From Bullera alba (taxonomy: Eukaryota; Basidiomycota; Tremellomycetes; Tremellales; Bulleraceae): a DNA stretch of 64,000 nt. The stretch lies in assembly GCA_001600095.1 (NCBI GenBank), contig BCIX01000004.1, forward strand, positions 624,586 to 688,585, read 5' to 3'. Shown here one piece after another: positions 30,790 to 43,175 of the stretch (position 1 is its first letter; each line of letters opens with the position of its first letter). Position numbers and translations under genes: made by a program. The notes beneath the pieces are model-generated. The model did no database searches. It was not told the DNA's origin and saw only the letters and a list, made by a program, of their open reading frames with translations.

Positions 30790-33700
30790 ATGCAACCACC
30801 GTCTACAGCATGGCAATGGACAGATACACCAAGGCAGAGCAACCTGCATAACCTCGTTCACAGCGCTCAAACCAACATGCCCCCGCCCATGTCTCCCGTG
30901 CAGCGACCGACGTCCGATCAGGATGCCATGACTGCCGCTGAGCATCAGCAGCACCTGTCAGACGTGGCTGGAGTGCTGAGGAGGAACCAGGCGTGTCTGA
31001 ACTGCAGGCGGAGAAAGCTGGTAAGTCATCCATGCTTTCAGAGACAATTTCCCACGCCAATCACTGACTCTGCCAGAAATGCGACGCGATGCGCCCACAC
31101 TGCAGTACCTGCCAAAAGTCCTTCAAACACGTCAGGAGGGCCAACCCCGATGCCGACATCTCCCACATATGTCAATACGACGACGGCACCGGAACAGTGC
31201 ACGTGCACGTGCATCAAGGATCCAGTACGGGTAACGACGCGGAGGAAAGGCTACCCAGTGGACAGGCGACGCCAGAGGACGAGGAACCAGTTCAGAGAAA
31301 GAAGAGAAAGCCAGCCAACCCTGCTGCTCGAAAGAAGAGAAAGGAGTCGGATGACACGGACCAAACGGACAGGTTGATGAAGAAGATTGAGGATCTGGAA
31401 GCTCAGTTGCTGCTAAAATCCCAAGAAGCTTCGCCGCAGATCAGCAACCAGCAGCAACAACAGCAGCAACAGCAGCAGTATCATCCTCCACAGGATCAAA
31501 CTTGGCTCAACAAAGGCCAGGGCGTGACTGCCGAATCGCCTACGGCATTCCTCGAAATGCTCTCTACGGCCGCTTCCGCTCAAGCTGGCAGCTCTTCCAA
31601 CATACTCAGCAACAACAACGCGGGAAGCAGCAACAACGCGGGCATGAAAGAAGGCGTTGCGGAGGACATCATGATGAGTACGGCCTATGTCGCGACGCCC
31701 AACCAGTCAACAGGTCTCACCCCATTCTTGTCCTTCGCCGAAAACGAAGCCTATGCTCCGCCACAGCCCGAGAGGCAGAGCACACAGAGCTCATTCTCAT
31801 CAGAGTCCAACCAGCCCACGGCGCAAGCTTCCGCCGACTCGGTCACAAGCGCCTGGGCCTCTGGCTCCTGCTTGTCCATCAATTCGATGAGACTCGGTCC
31901 AGCAAAGGCTTCTAACGAAATGTCGATCGGACCCGGCGGACTGGAACCGTCCACCCGAACGACTGGTCCTTGGCGGGGCGTGGAAACGATCGAGTCGACT
32001 TTGGTCAATCTACAAGCGTCGATGCAGCAGGTCGATCCAGGCGTCAACATCAATGGCGAGATGCTCACCACGGACGAAGACGTCCAGAATCAGATATTCA
32101 TGGATATCTTCTGGCCGGGGTGGCATCAACACCTGCCCGAGCCACACATTGTCAACGAGCTGTAAGTCCTCCCCTAGGAATCTCGCTGAAGTTGTAGGGT
32201 CGAAGAATTCTTCGAAACCGTGCCCATGTTACCCCGCCTCTTGAACAAAGGCCGTTTCATGGCCAGACTTGCGCTTCCGCCGACCAACGCAAACTTCCCC
32301 CACCCCGCACTCCTCTTTGCAATCTGCGCTCTGGCCTCCTCCTGGTGCGATCCTTCGGTATACATGAAAGGCCAGAGACACAGGATGGGGTTCTCCGTCC
32401 CCGGCGTCTCAGACCCTTCTTTCGCCGGTCGAATGGCCGCCCTCGGCAAAGAAGAGGTTCAAATGGGCCTAAACACCGGTAACCGATTGTTCGACGTCGT
32501 CCGAGCCATGATCATCTTCACCCGATTCTTTGTCGACCAAAGTCGGATGCTCGAGACGTGGGCATATGTCGGTCTGGTCACGCGAATGATCACGCCGCTC
32601 GGCCTGACTGTGAGATCGGCCGAATTCTCACTCAAGTCGGTCATGCTGCCACCACCGGTGGACGCGCTGGAACGGGAGGAACGTAACATCACCGTCTGGA
32701 TAGCCGTCTTCCACGAGACAATCAGCAGCGCCGCCAGCTCCTGGGGAGGCACGATGGCCCTCGACGAGGTGTCCATCTGTCTCCCAGTCGCGGCAAAGGA
32801 CTTTCACGAGGGGAAATACAACATGCCACCAAACCCTCAAGACATTGAATCGAGCGATTTCTGGACAAGGCACCCGGTCGTCGACCCCTTTGTCATGAAC
32901 ACGAAGGGTGAGTGGCTTGGCGCCTGTTAGTTGTTGGGCTAATCAATCGACTGCTTAGGATCCGTGTTGATGCACCGAGTGTGCAAATTTATTCGCAAGT
33001 GGAAAAACAGGCATCTCAAGGACAATGACGATCTCGAGGGCATGGAAAAGGCAGAGTTCAAAGAGCTCGCCCATGCGGCGTCGTGTCTGCAGTGAGTTGA
33101 ATTATTCCTGCGTCTGTGGATGTCTGACGGTTGTCTGACGGTTGAACTCCTAGGATGAGCTTCCCGGCGAGCCTTCGAAACCCCGCCAAGCTTTCTTCCA
33201 ACAAAAAGCTAGACGCAGAGCTCATCGTAAGTCTGCGCACCTGATTGTCGCTCATCCTTAGTCGGCGCATATGCTACCCCAAACATCAATTATCCTGCTC
33301 TGGGAGCCCTTTGCAGATATCGAAGACCCGGACGACGGACCCACCAGACACATCTTGACAGCCGCTCAGATGATCATCCGAACGACTCAACACGTCACTG
33401 GCATCGCCGAAGCCGCCGGAATCGACATCGCCTCGATCATGCACTCTGCAGTGTCCATCTCGATGATCACGGCGGCCAGGACATTGTTGCTGTTCTACCG
33501 CGCGGCGTTGAATCGCAAAGACTTGGATCTCGCCGAGGTCCACCGCGCAGATATCGAGTCGGTCCGGTGAGTACCACGTTGCGATTGTGACTGGTTTGCT
33601 GATTTTGGGTAGAAATGTACTGAGCAATCTCTCGCCCAAGTTCAAGTGAGTCTCCTCCCTCGAGTCTTGTACTTACTTTTCCTAGACTCGGCCAGCACCA

Positions 33701-34351
33701 CGCCCAGTTGCTAGAGTACTTCCTGGACCGAGCGGCATACCCCACATACGAGAAACTGCAAGCGCACTGGCCCGAGCACCCCAGGCAAGGAGGGTGAGTA
33801 CATTCAGAGTGAACGTCGCTGATTATAGTATCCACCTAATACCCGGAGAGAGCGACTATGGGCCACATATCATGCAAGCCCTCGCGGTCAAGAGAGGATT
33901 CTGGAAGGCGCCCAAGGCGTATACCCCGCAATTCGGTATCTCGCCTATTGGCTCAACACCGGATTCTGCCAACAACGCATCCAGTGTCGCCGGTATCAGC
34001 AGCGGCGGCAGGCCCGGGTCCAGCTTTTCCGAGAGCACGGGCGCATCAAGGATCATTGGTGTTGCAGCAGGTGGCTCCCCGATGGATCCACCCGGATACC
34101 CCGTCATGTCAGGGTATCAGGGCACGGATGTGGACATGGGACCGAAATCCACTCCAGCAACCACTTCCGCTGAGAGCGTGTCGACGTTACCCAACGTCGA
34201 TGGACAAGAGGCTTCACCGGCGGGACGTCTGCACAAGGAGTTTGAACAATGGTTCGACTCGAAATTACACCAAAAAATCCAAACAGGTGTCCCGAGTCTT
34301 GGACATTGGGTAGATCCAATGCAGCATCCAATGAAGACGAGGGAGAACTGA
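30790..34351 (+). CDS. Zn2Cys6 fungal transcription factor
   Basis: A nuclear DNA-binding regulator. The first intron interrupts the zinc cluster: exon 1 ends ACLNCRRRKL and exon 2 continues KCDAMRPHCSTCQKS, giving the expected Cys spacing. A basic stretch with KKRKPANPAARKKRK is a likely nuclear signal, followed by a coiled-coil dimerisation segment (DRLMKKIEDLEAQLLLKSQE). Then come a run of ten Gln encoded near 31450-31476 and a long Ser/Asn/Gln-rich region. The middle homology region characteristic of Fungal_trans factors starts near FMDIFWPGWHQHLPEPHIVN and includes ALLFAICALASSWCDPSVY and AMIIFTRFFVDQSRMLETWA. Several short introns (about 50 nt) break the C-terminal half; the protein ends MQHPMKTREN. 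It is about 4.6 kb from the catabolic module but outside the repeats, so a regulatory link is only a possibility. Confidence 0.88.
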
Positions 34352-34903
34352 GTTGAGGCCTCGACGCCACAAGTGGGACGGCGCGAACGGGCGAGATAGG
34401 ATTAATAGAGGGAGGAGAAGGATGCGATTTAGTCAGAGGGATGGTTGTATATATGAGCTGTGATCTGTATTCGCAGGATTGATGCTAGTGGACGTATTGT
34501 GAATACCTTTGTACCAATACTAGATGGATCCGAGTGACCTCTCAGACCGCGCAGACTCGGATTCAGATGAGACTGTTGTTGCGGTCACGCAGGATCTCAG
34601 TACCTGCAAGGTCGACCATATTCTCTTCGGTATCAATCCCAGAACGTGTATCAGGCTGCCTTCTGTCCAGCGTCAGAGCAATTTGCCTGGGTACAGTACA
34701 TGCATACAACATCGATAGTCTCGCCAGCCCTGAGACTGAACCTTGTCTGTTCTCCTCTCGTCCCTTCATATCAAGTCGTCATGGTTGATGATCTCGATCC
34801 CTCTAGTGTGCTGCTCCCCTCGCTCTTCTCGGTTCCACTCTTTCCTAGTAAGGACATCTTGTGGACCTCGACACGACGCGTACCCCAAGATCGCGCTGTG
34901 TCA
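34352..34903. other. Convergent intergenic region
   Basis: About 550 bases between two 3' ends. Presumed 3' UTRs. Small open frames here overlap the antisense of the downstream gene and are not supported. Confidence 0.4.
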
Positions 34904-36114
34904 TCACCACAGGCCAATGTGCCTGATTTTAGGTCGTGCGCTGGCGTCCTGGATCCTGCCAAAGACCCACTCCAAGCGCTCTTCTGAGAGAACGGCTTCT
35001 AGGTCCGGATAATTGACATCTCGCAGATTGGGGTTCTGCTCCAGAGAGATCGTGTAGGTTTTGTACCACCTTTTTGGTAGATACCTGGATCGGTGATCAA
35101 AGTCGAGAATGACTAGAATGGTCAGTCGGAATATACTGATATTGCCCGAGCGGACTCACGGGTCATAGGGTCTTTATTGGACCTATAGAGCGTACCTCTC
35201 TCCGGATCGACAAGTAGCCTCGTTGTGCTCCCTCTCCGCAACCTTGCGACCATCCTTCGTATAAAGGGATAACGGCTGCGGTACCCGCCTAGGACGTCGG
35301 AACCGCCGTGCGTGATCAACGTCTGGTACATGCCATACTGCCGCACCACACTGATCTTGGTCAGCGTGTGCAGTTGCCTCCTGATATCCCCGCAGACATT
35401 TATAGTCATGATCGAGGCAATTGACGCCCAGAGCCATTTTGGTCTCCACACAAGCACGGTCGACCATGCCACGCCTGTGAGGAAGACCTCGAGGAACATT
35501 CTGAGCGGGTTGGTGGTTTTCCCACTTTCAAAAGGCCTGGCAAAGACGAGCTTCTGGTGCGCCCGGTCGTCGACCGGGGAAAGCGGTTGCCAAGGCCAAT
35601 CCTTTGGTTCCCTCCATGCCTTCTGTGCGGGTGCGGGCGCAATTTCCGGTATCTTTCTCGATCGCTTCCGGAAGAGGACCCTCCAGAAAGGTACTTTTGT
35701 CTCGGTTTGCGGAGGGGTTGCAGTATGGGAGGTGGTGCGTGAAGGGGAGAGCGTTCTGGGTCGTTCGGACTTCGGTTTGGGCATGGGCGGTGCTGGCACA
35801 TATCTAGGCATCGGCTGTCCAGTGGATGACGAAGCTGGGCGCGCTGCTTTCGATGCGGTCGTCGAGAAGGTCGAGCGGCAGTCATGGCGGTGTATAGGTT
35901 CAAATCCGCGGCGGATATATGCACCTGATAAGGCGGGATTCCAGCATCTCGCACGGGATCCCGAAGCGAGAGACCCCGCCTCCCACAGAGTGAAACCGAG
36001 CCTGACGCTCATGGCAGAGTCTCGTACCTCGAGATCTTGTCGAGGGAGTTGCCACCGCCTAGAGGCAGTGCTTTTGATGACGGAGAGACCGAAGGGGGAC
36101 GGCGCAAGTGTCAC
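34904..36114 (-). CDS. Two-TM protein, copy B (paralogue of 11603-12718)
   Basis: Intact member of the family. Exon 1 runs from 36114 (or, by comparison with copy A, from the internal Met at 36012, MSVRLGFTLWEAGSLASGSR) to a GTGAGT donor near 35162. Exon 2 carries VILDFDHRSRYLPKRWYKTY and ends IRHIGLW at 34904. Shared motifs with copy A: DWPWQPLSP, KLVFARPFESG, two hydrophobic segments (VFLTGVAWSTVLVW, WASIASIMTINVC), RRQLHTLTKISVV, THGGSDVL, LVDPERGTLYRSNKD, and LEWVFGRIQDASARP. The N-terminal part is Arg/Ser-rich like a mitochondrial presequence, so an inner-membrane location with a soluble C-terminal domain is plausible. I do not recognise the family. Confidence 0.75.
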
Positions 36115-36505
36115 TCAGTTGACTGTTGACCGAACATGGGTTCCTGATGAGTGTGGACACTGATAGCTTAGGACGGGGATCGGGTGTTGACGGCGGCAGG
36201 TGTGATACACGATGACTGTTCGGACGGATTGCTGCTGACGTTGCTCCGGAAAGACCGAGACTGGAACTGAAATGTCACACTTTGGTTGAGCTCGAAACTG
36301 GCTCGAAAGTCGAAACCCAACGAAACCTCCACCGATCGAGTGCGAGGCAACAGGCCCGCTCGCAAGGGGCACCGTGGGATCGTATTTGGCTTCCGCCACC
36401 CGAGGCCGGACAGGTCCTCAAGTCCTCTTTCCTGCTTTCCGACTGCGATCGAGTGAAGTTTGGTAGCTTCAGGGCTGTTGAAGCTATGATCACAGTTCTG
36501 TCAGC
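36115..36505. other. Divergent promoter region
   Basis: About 390 bases between copy B and the ferroportin-like gene. No motif recognised. Confidence 0.4.
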
Positions 36506-38580
36506 ATGTTCCGATCCAACGGCTCCAATGAGTCAAACATCTCCCTCGCAACGCTGAGTCTCCGGTCCCAGGGATCGACGTCCGACATCGGCCGATCCAG
36601 CTCGACAAGTCTCAAACGGGACACAAGCCGCGATGGCCACGCTGATCCAGTCGACACTCGCGTATCCACCGAGTACGATGATGTGCCAGAGAATCAGAGA
36701 TTGTTGTCGACAGATACAGATGGGACAGGAATCGTTGGAGGAAAGATCGATAAGTGGGCTTTGGCGTGTTTACTCTTGCAACACGTCTCGAATACTTTCA
36801 ATACGGGGTTATACGAATTCGCATCCTTTCTCTACCGTGAGCATCCAGTCATTTACTATACCTCAAGTCGACTAGCTGGCGCTGATCTCGGGTCAGTGAT
36901 CGAGGTGTATAGGGATACTTTGGTGCCCGCCTCCCTCGTCGGGCTATTTGCAAAGTCGACAGGATTACTGCTTTCGGGGCATATTGGTGGATTGGTGGAC
37001 TCGACCCCAAGGCTGCCATTCGTACGATGGGCGTTGGGCGTGGAGAAAGTTCTCAACGCCTGTAATTACGCTCTATTCCTCAGTACGTCCTCCCTGCGAC
37101 CGATGCCCATTGCGACGTTGCGTGGACGATAACTGATTTACTCTCGTCTAGTCCTCTTTGGGCCGCTGAGGGATGTTGCCCAAGCAGCTTTCCATGGCCA
37201 AGCATCAGCCGGCGCCGTCGCTGCCACCTGGACCATCATCGCGCTCACTGTTGGGTTCTCGAGTATCACGAACCTTGCGAATTCCGGCATGGTCGTCGCC
37301 GTCGAAAGGGACTGGTGAGCGAGGTCGTTCATATGGATACACGAAGCTCATTCCCCTGTGAAGGGTCACGACCATTGCTCAAGGAGATCCAGACCATCTG
37401 ACCATGCTCAACACATACATCAGACGTATTGATCTCATGAGCAAACTCGGCGCGCCGGTAAGCCGACTAAGCTCAGGCGTTGAGCAAAATTGCTGACGGG
37501 CTGTCGCAGCTATTTGTCTCGCTGCTAACTACCCTGTTCGGATACACGACTGCGACCTTGACACTACTCGCCCTGGCAATTGGCAGTTTTGCTCTCGAGT
37601 ACTGGTGGATCGAAGTCGTCTTCAAGCGGTTCCCAATGCTCCAGAACGAGGAGCCTTCCCGCAGGGATAACGAAACCCAGTCACCTTCATCCCCTGATAT
37701 CACACCTCCGCAGCGCCAATTCTCGATCGAGAACGCCATGTCTTGGCTCCGACATGAGAGGGATGACTGGCTCGAATTCGCTCGATTGCCCGTTTTCGCA
37801 AGCTCCTTGGCCATCGCGTCGATCTACCTGACGACGTTATCGTACGATGGGGCCTTTATCGCATACATCAAGGCTGCTCGGGGCTGGGACGACGGCTTCA
37901 TTGCCGCCATGAGGGGACTTTGTGTAGTGACGGGAATGGTGGGGACGGTGGTGATGCCAATGCTGGAAAACAGGATTGGTCTAGTCAGAGCGGGAAGTTG
38001 GTCGATATGGTGAGTGGGCTGGTCCGCTTGCGGGAGACTCCAGCTGATTATTTCAAGGTTTGAGGTGGGATGCCTGGCTCCGGTCCTAACATCATTTTTC
38101 TACGGGACTGGGCAGTATGGCGAGCACGGACCTGCGTGGAACACTGTGCTCTTGTTCGGCGGTGAGCAATACGTCGCAGTGTCCATCGATTACGCTGACA
38201 AGTTGTTACAGGCGTGGCAATGTCGAGAATCGGTCTGTGGTCATTCGATCTCGTTCAGGTCAGTCCGCCTTGCCGATCCACAACATCTATATACGTAACA
38301 CTGACACTCCCGCGCCCAGCTCAAAGAGCTTCAACTTGAACTAGACGACCACCCCCGCCGAAATCGCCTGACGGCACTGCAGATCTCCCTGCAGAACCTG
38401 TTCGATCTGGCGAAATACGCTCTCACCCTCTCGGCCTCTTCGCCCAGGCAATTCAAGTGGACCGCCTTGGTCAGTTTCATCGCGGTAGTCGCTGGCGGGG
38501 CTTCGTATACGGTGTATCTGAAGAAGATGCGGGGTCATGTGCTGCACCCGATCCTACAGTGGTGGAGCAAGTCGAAGTAG
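36506..38580 (+). CDS. Ferroportin-like (SLC40) iron exporter
   Basis: A predicted multi-span metal exporter. Exons give an N-terminal cytosolic Ser/Thr-rich tail of about 90 residues, then TM1 (KWALACLLLQHVSNTFNTGL). Next come LVGLFAKSTGLLLSGHIGGL, VRWALGVEKVLNACNYALFL, and the diagnostic ferroportin stretch NLANSGMVVAVERDWVTTIA with MLNTYIRRIDLMSKLGAPLF. In animal ferroportins the equivalent reads RDWVVVIA...MN-T-RRIDQ---ILAP. An acidic hydrophilic loop (residues encoded at about 37640-37760) splits the two halves; helices resume at FASSLAIASIYLTTLSYDGA and FVSFIAVVAGGASYTVYL-type sequence near the end. The substrate is inferred from family only. It could reside in the vacuole, organelle or plasma membrane. 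Confidence 0.82.
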
Positions 38581-38882
38581 CTGTTGTAGATTCCGATGTT
38601 GCCATTCCCATGTGCGGATCCAGAGCATAGGCAGCCCCACGATTATAGAGGTCAAGCACTGACAGACTGACAGTGTGATTTACGGTAATCTGCGCTGGCT
38701 GCCTCGGATGAATTGATGTGCCGGAGTCCGGAGCCGGACAACTCCGGGAGATCCGATTTCAGCGAACGGCGACTTGGGCGAGTCTTCATAAAGACCCAAC
38801 GTCCATTGGTCCGTGTCTGCTTGCCTGGACTTGTTGAGGTGTACATCGACGCAGGGATAAGACTCGATCAGAGGGATCTAAG
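38581..38882. other. Intergenic region upstream of CYB2
   Basis: About 300 bases: 3' UTR of the transporter and CYB2 promoter. Nothing else seen. Confidence 0.4.
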
Positions 38883-41155
38883 ATGTTCAGCAGATTTGGA
38901 TCGGTGGCAGTGCGAACGGGACTAGGCAGGAATGTCAGGCCAGCACGACAACTCCAGACGATCGCCTCGAGCTCGAGCTCGACCTCGAGGACCGGTCAAG
39001 CCTGGACATATGGTGTCGCAGCGATAGTCGGTCTTACAGTGAGTGAAACGAGTGGCGACATGCTGTGGTGACTGAGGCAGTATGACTGTGACTGACACTC
39101 TCAGACCTACTACGCCACGACGTCCACGCTGCATGCGGAGTCTTTGACACGGCAGCAACTTGAGCCAAAGTCAGAGGTGCAAGGGTCCAATGTGCCAGAT
39201 GGAGTGGATAGCAATATCCCCGATGTAGTCCACTCAAAGACGGAGGGCGGTCGCAGAGGCAAGACTGTAAGGATACGTGATGTCCTGGACAAGAAGGACG
39301 GAGAGGACGTTTGGGTGGTCATCAAAGGCGAGGTTTATGAGTGAGTGAGACCCTTATCTAAGTTCCCCTCTCCCGTCCATGCGTAAACTGGACCAGGGTC
39401 ACGGAAACAGGGGTATCTTCAAGAAACCTCTGGGTTATCCGCTGACGACACCGTAGCATGACAGAATGGCTGGACGATCACCCCGGAGGCAGAGAGATCA
39501 TCGAGAATAACAAGTCGAAAGATGTAACTCCGATATTCAACCCCCGGCATCCTTCGGATCAGCTAGACGAGGAGAACCTCCCTCCGACAGTCCAACATCT
39601 GGGCCAACTAGACGTAGAGTCCGCTAGTGACGAGGATAAAGCGGAGCTCAGGCTGAAGGTCAATCCGGAGGCAGAAGAGGAGGAGAGCCGGTTAGCCAAA
39701 GCTAGGGAGGATTTCGAGGAGAAGGGTCTGGGTGTGGTGGTCAACATGAGGGATTTCGAGGTACATCCCTAAACTCTGTTCTTTGGGTAGCCTGCTGACC
39801 TCTCATTGTTGGCAGAAATTCGCAGAGCCCATGTTGTCTAAAGTTTGTTTGGCATACTACCAATCTGCAGGCGACGACGAAATCAGTGAGTAGAGAGCAT
39901 GAGCTGCAACTTCGACCTGGCACTGACACCTGACGGCGCATCTAGCCAAGAACGCCAATGCCGAAGCATACCAGAAAGTCATATTCAGACCTCGTATCCT
40001 ACGCAAGGTCGCACAAGCCGATTGCAGCACGGAGATCCTGGGCAAGCCATCTAGTATACCATTGTTCATCTCTCCCGCCGCCATGGCAAAGTTGGGTCAC
40101 CCGGATGGCGAGGTCAACTTGACCAAAGGCGCCGGCAACACCGGCATCATCCAAATAGTGAGCTTCCCTTCTACCCGACCTCTTCGGCTGACACTGTTAG
40201 ATCTCGAGTAATGCCTCTTGCTCGCTTGAGGAGATGTCGGCAGTGCGGGCACCCTCCCAACCGCTCTTCTTCCAGCTATACGTCAACAGGAATCGATCGG
40301 TAGCGGCGGATTTGATCCGCAAGATTAATAAACTCGACATGGACGCGATCTTCATGACGGGCGATGCGCCCGTTGGCGGGAAGCGAGAACGGGATATGAG
40401 GTTAAAGGGCGAGTTTGAGGGCCCCGCCGGGGGAGTGAGCGAGAAGAGTGATTCGACACAAGGTGTCTCTCAAGCCATGTTTGCCGGTGTTGACCCAGAT
40501 CTAAACTGGGATGATATCGCGTGAGTCTTCTTCCAAAGTGCACGGATCTCTATTGACGTGCTTTTAGCTGGGTTAAATCGCTTTCGGACAAACCGATCAT
40601 TGTTAAAGGTGTACAAACGGTTGAAGACGCCTTACTGGCCTACGAGAAGGGAGCTTCCGGTGTTCTGATCTCGAACCACGGTGGCAGACAGCTCGACACT
40701 GCTCCAGCACCGCTAGACGTCTTGTTGGAGATCAGGAAGTTTGCGCCGCAATTGCTCCGCCCGCAATTCAGAGGACCGACGGGATTGACACGAGCCGCGC
40801 TGGAGAACCCTTCGAACCTGACGCCTCCGGATCAGGACACGACAAAGCAGACGAGGCCTTTTGAGATATACGTCGATGGGGGGATATACAGGGGTACAGA
40901 CGTCGTCAAGGCGCTTTGCCTGGGCGCCAATGCCGTGGGGGTTGGCAGAGGGTTCTTGTTTGCACAGAGCTTGGCCGGAGTGGAAGGTGTGGAGCACGCC
41001 GTCAACAGTGAGTCTGGGTTCAAATCTGCACTGCCGTTCTTGGGCGCAGCTGAAGTAGCGTAGTCATGCAGGCGGAGATCTTGCTAGCAATGAGGCTGCT
41101 AGGTGCGAACAAGCTGGCAGACTTGAGGCCAAGCATGGTGCAGGTCAAGGAGTAG
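38883..41155 (+). CDS. CYB2: L-lactate dehydrogenase (cytochrome c), flavocytochrome b2
   Basis: A mitochondrial intermembrane-space enzyme that oxidises L-lactate to pyruvate and passes electrons to cytochrome c. The N-terminus MFSRFGSVAVRTGLGRNVRP is a presequence, followed by a membrane sorting segment (AWTYGVAAIVGLT). The cytochrome b5 domain has one heme ligand in WLDDHPGGREIIE and the second in FNPRHPSDQL. The FMN domain follows: KFAEPMLSKVCLAYYQS, PLFISPAAMAKLGHPDGEVN, QPLFFQLYVN, PIIVKGVQTVEDALLAYEKG, then SNHGGRQLDTAPAP with the catalytic His, and FEIYVDGGIYRGTDVVKALC with GANAVGVGRGFLF. The last intron joins VN to IMQAEILLAMRLLGANKLAD. About seven or eight exons. It faces the next gene with a gap of only 103 bp. 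Confidence 0.92.
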
Positions 41156-41258
41156 TGGGTGGTGACGGGGGCGTATGGTGTCGATTCGCACGAGATCTCA
41201 GTATGGGATGCATCATCTAGGACATCAATACAAGCGCTGTGGACCGACACGGAATACC

Positions 41259-43175
41259 CTACACGATATACTTGTACGGGTTCAGGAGACCCTTTGGATC
41301 GAACATCTGCTTGATCTTCCTCATCATGTCGATCGAAGTCTGGTTCTGGGAGTAGCTGATATAAGGAGCTTTCATGACGCCTACCCGTGTGTCAGCTTGA
41401 AGCCACAGTAGCACTTGAAAGAGACTCACCCAGACCATGCTCGGCGGAGATGGATCCTCCTTTCTCGGCTAAAGTAGGAACGGGTCAAACCTCTTCATCA
41501 TCGTCAAGGCTACCGACTCACCCGTGATCTCATACACGAACGGCTCGACCACTTTCCGGACCTCTTCTGACCATTCCCTCGCAATGACATTCAAGTGTAG
41601 ATTGCCTAGACCCGCGATCAGGGAACGAACTGAGCCCTCCCGGCTAGAACTCACCGTCACCCATGTGCCCGAAGCCGACGACCGTCTTGACTGCTCCACT
41701 GCCATCCTCCTTCAGCAACCCGGCCTCGGTCAACCTAGCCCTCATCTTCTCCACCAGGTCGTACATTTCTCCAGGGGCGGTGGACAAGTCGTACTTGAAT
41801 GCCGCGCCGGACTTTGAGCCTGCCTCTGGGATCAGTTCCCTCAGCGACCACAGAGCCGCAGCCTGCGTCTCATCCTGGGCCAGAACTCCATCGAGGACCA
41901 TTTCAGATTCCATCAGATGTTCCACCAGCGAGGACAGTTTCTTGAACAAGTCAGCAATTACTACATCCCGAGACTCACCTCCTCGTCGTGGTCTGGATTC
42001 GAGCCGCTGGTCTCGACGAGAACGTAAAAGTCGCCCTCGGTGTCAAAGACTTTCCGAGCCTCCTGGCCGCCTTCCTCCTGATGATGCCTGACGAGCTTGT
42101 AGCTCGCGGCGTCAAAGAACTCGAAGGCAGAGAGGATCTCCCCCAGCCGGCTTTTGGTCTCTCCAAAGACTTTTTGGACGTCCTCGTACGATTTGAGCGA
42201 GAAGACAGAGACGTTCTTGGCGGTGGGTCGACGTGGGCAAAGAATAGAAATGGCAGTCACAATTCCAATAGTCCCTTCTGATCCGATGAACAACTGCTTC
42301 AAGTCGTACCCTACCCGCCGTCAGTGATGTCGAGAGCATGCGGCAAAGTACCCACCGGTGTTGTCTTTTCGCAATTTGCTCAACCCATCCCATAATGTCC
42401 CATCGGGCAGAACTACCTCGAGACCCAGGACGCTTCCGTGCAGACTGCCATATCTCAAGAATCGCAATCCTCCAGCGTTTGTCGCTACCACTCCACCGAT
42501 ATGACACGATCCCTTGGCCCCGAGGTCAAGTGGGAAGATGAATCCCTTCTCAGCCAGATAGTTGTCCGCCGACTCTAGCACCATTCCGGCATCTGCCACC
42601 AGTATACCTGATACCGGATCGAACAAGCGCACGGAATTCAAGTTGGATAACGACAGGATGAGCTCGTCGTGGATCGGATTCGAGCCACCTTCACAGTGTC
42701 AGTTACAACTAACACAAGTCTCTCGACGGGACTCACCGACCAGACCGGTGTTGCCGCCTTGGGGCACTATTGCGATATCATTGTCATAGCAGTATTTCAA
42801 GACCTTGCTGACTTCCTCTGCCGACTTTGGCTTGACGACCACACTGGACTTCCCATGGTATTTGTTCATCCAGTCGTTGTTGAAGGCAGACAGATCCTCT
42901 GCGCTCGCAGAATCATCCAGTGTCGACAGCAGGGAGGATGACGAGGACAGTAGGGATCTCAAATCCGTTATATGTTGCGTTGTCAATTTGGTGAATTTGT
43001 TCGACCGCTCGGGAACGGTCGAGGCATGTCTCCTCTCCAAGGCGGGACTCGTCGAGGCTGCGATGACCCGAGGTAGTCGGGCTTGCCGCGAGAAGGACCG
43101 GTTGACGACTTGTCGGGGTGGAGTAAGTGTCCGAAGGCTCTGGAGGTAGGGCGAGCCTCGACGGGGGATCGACAT
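41259..43175 (-). CDS. FAD-linked D-2-hydroxyacid dehydrogenase (D-2-hydroxyglutarate/D-lactate type)
   Basis: A mitochondrial flavoenzyme that oxidises D-2-hydroxyglutarate and/or D-lactate. The presequence ([20 protein letters not shown]) is rich in Arg. The FAD-binding half contains [54 protein letters not shown], and [19 protein letters not shown]. The C-terminal substrate half has [34 protein letters not shown] with the expected metal-binding His residues, and ends [15 protein letters not shown] with [12 protein letters not shown]. The ending matches the D2HGDH/Dld2-Dld3 group better than yeast Dld1, so D-2-hydroxyglutarate is the more likely main substrate, but D-lactate use is common in the group. 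About seven exons. Confidence 0.88.

Noticed and set aside
34524..34987. Plus-strand open frames downstream of the Zn2Cys6 regulator
   Set aside because: They overlap the antisense of the copy B last exon, whose conserved protein sequence is clearly on the minus strand.
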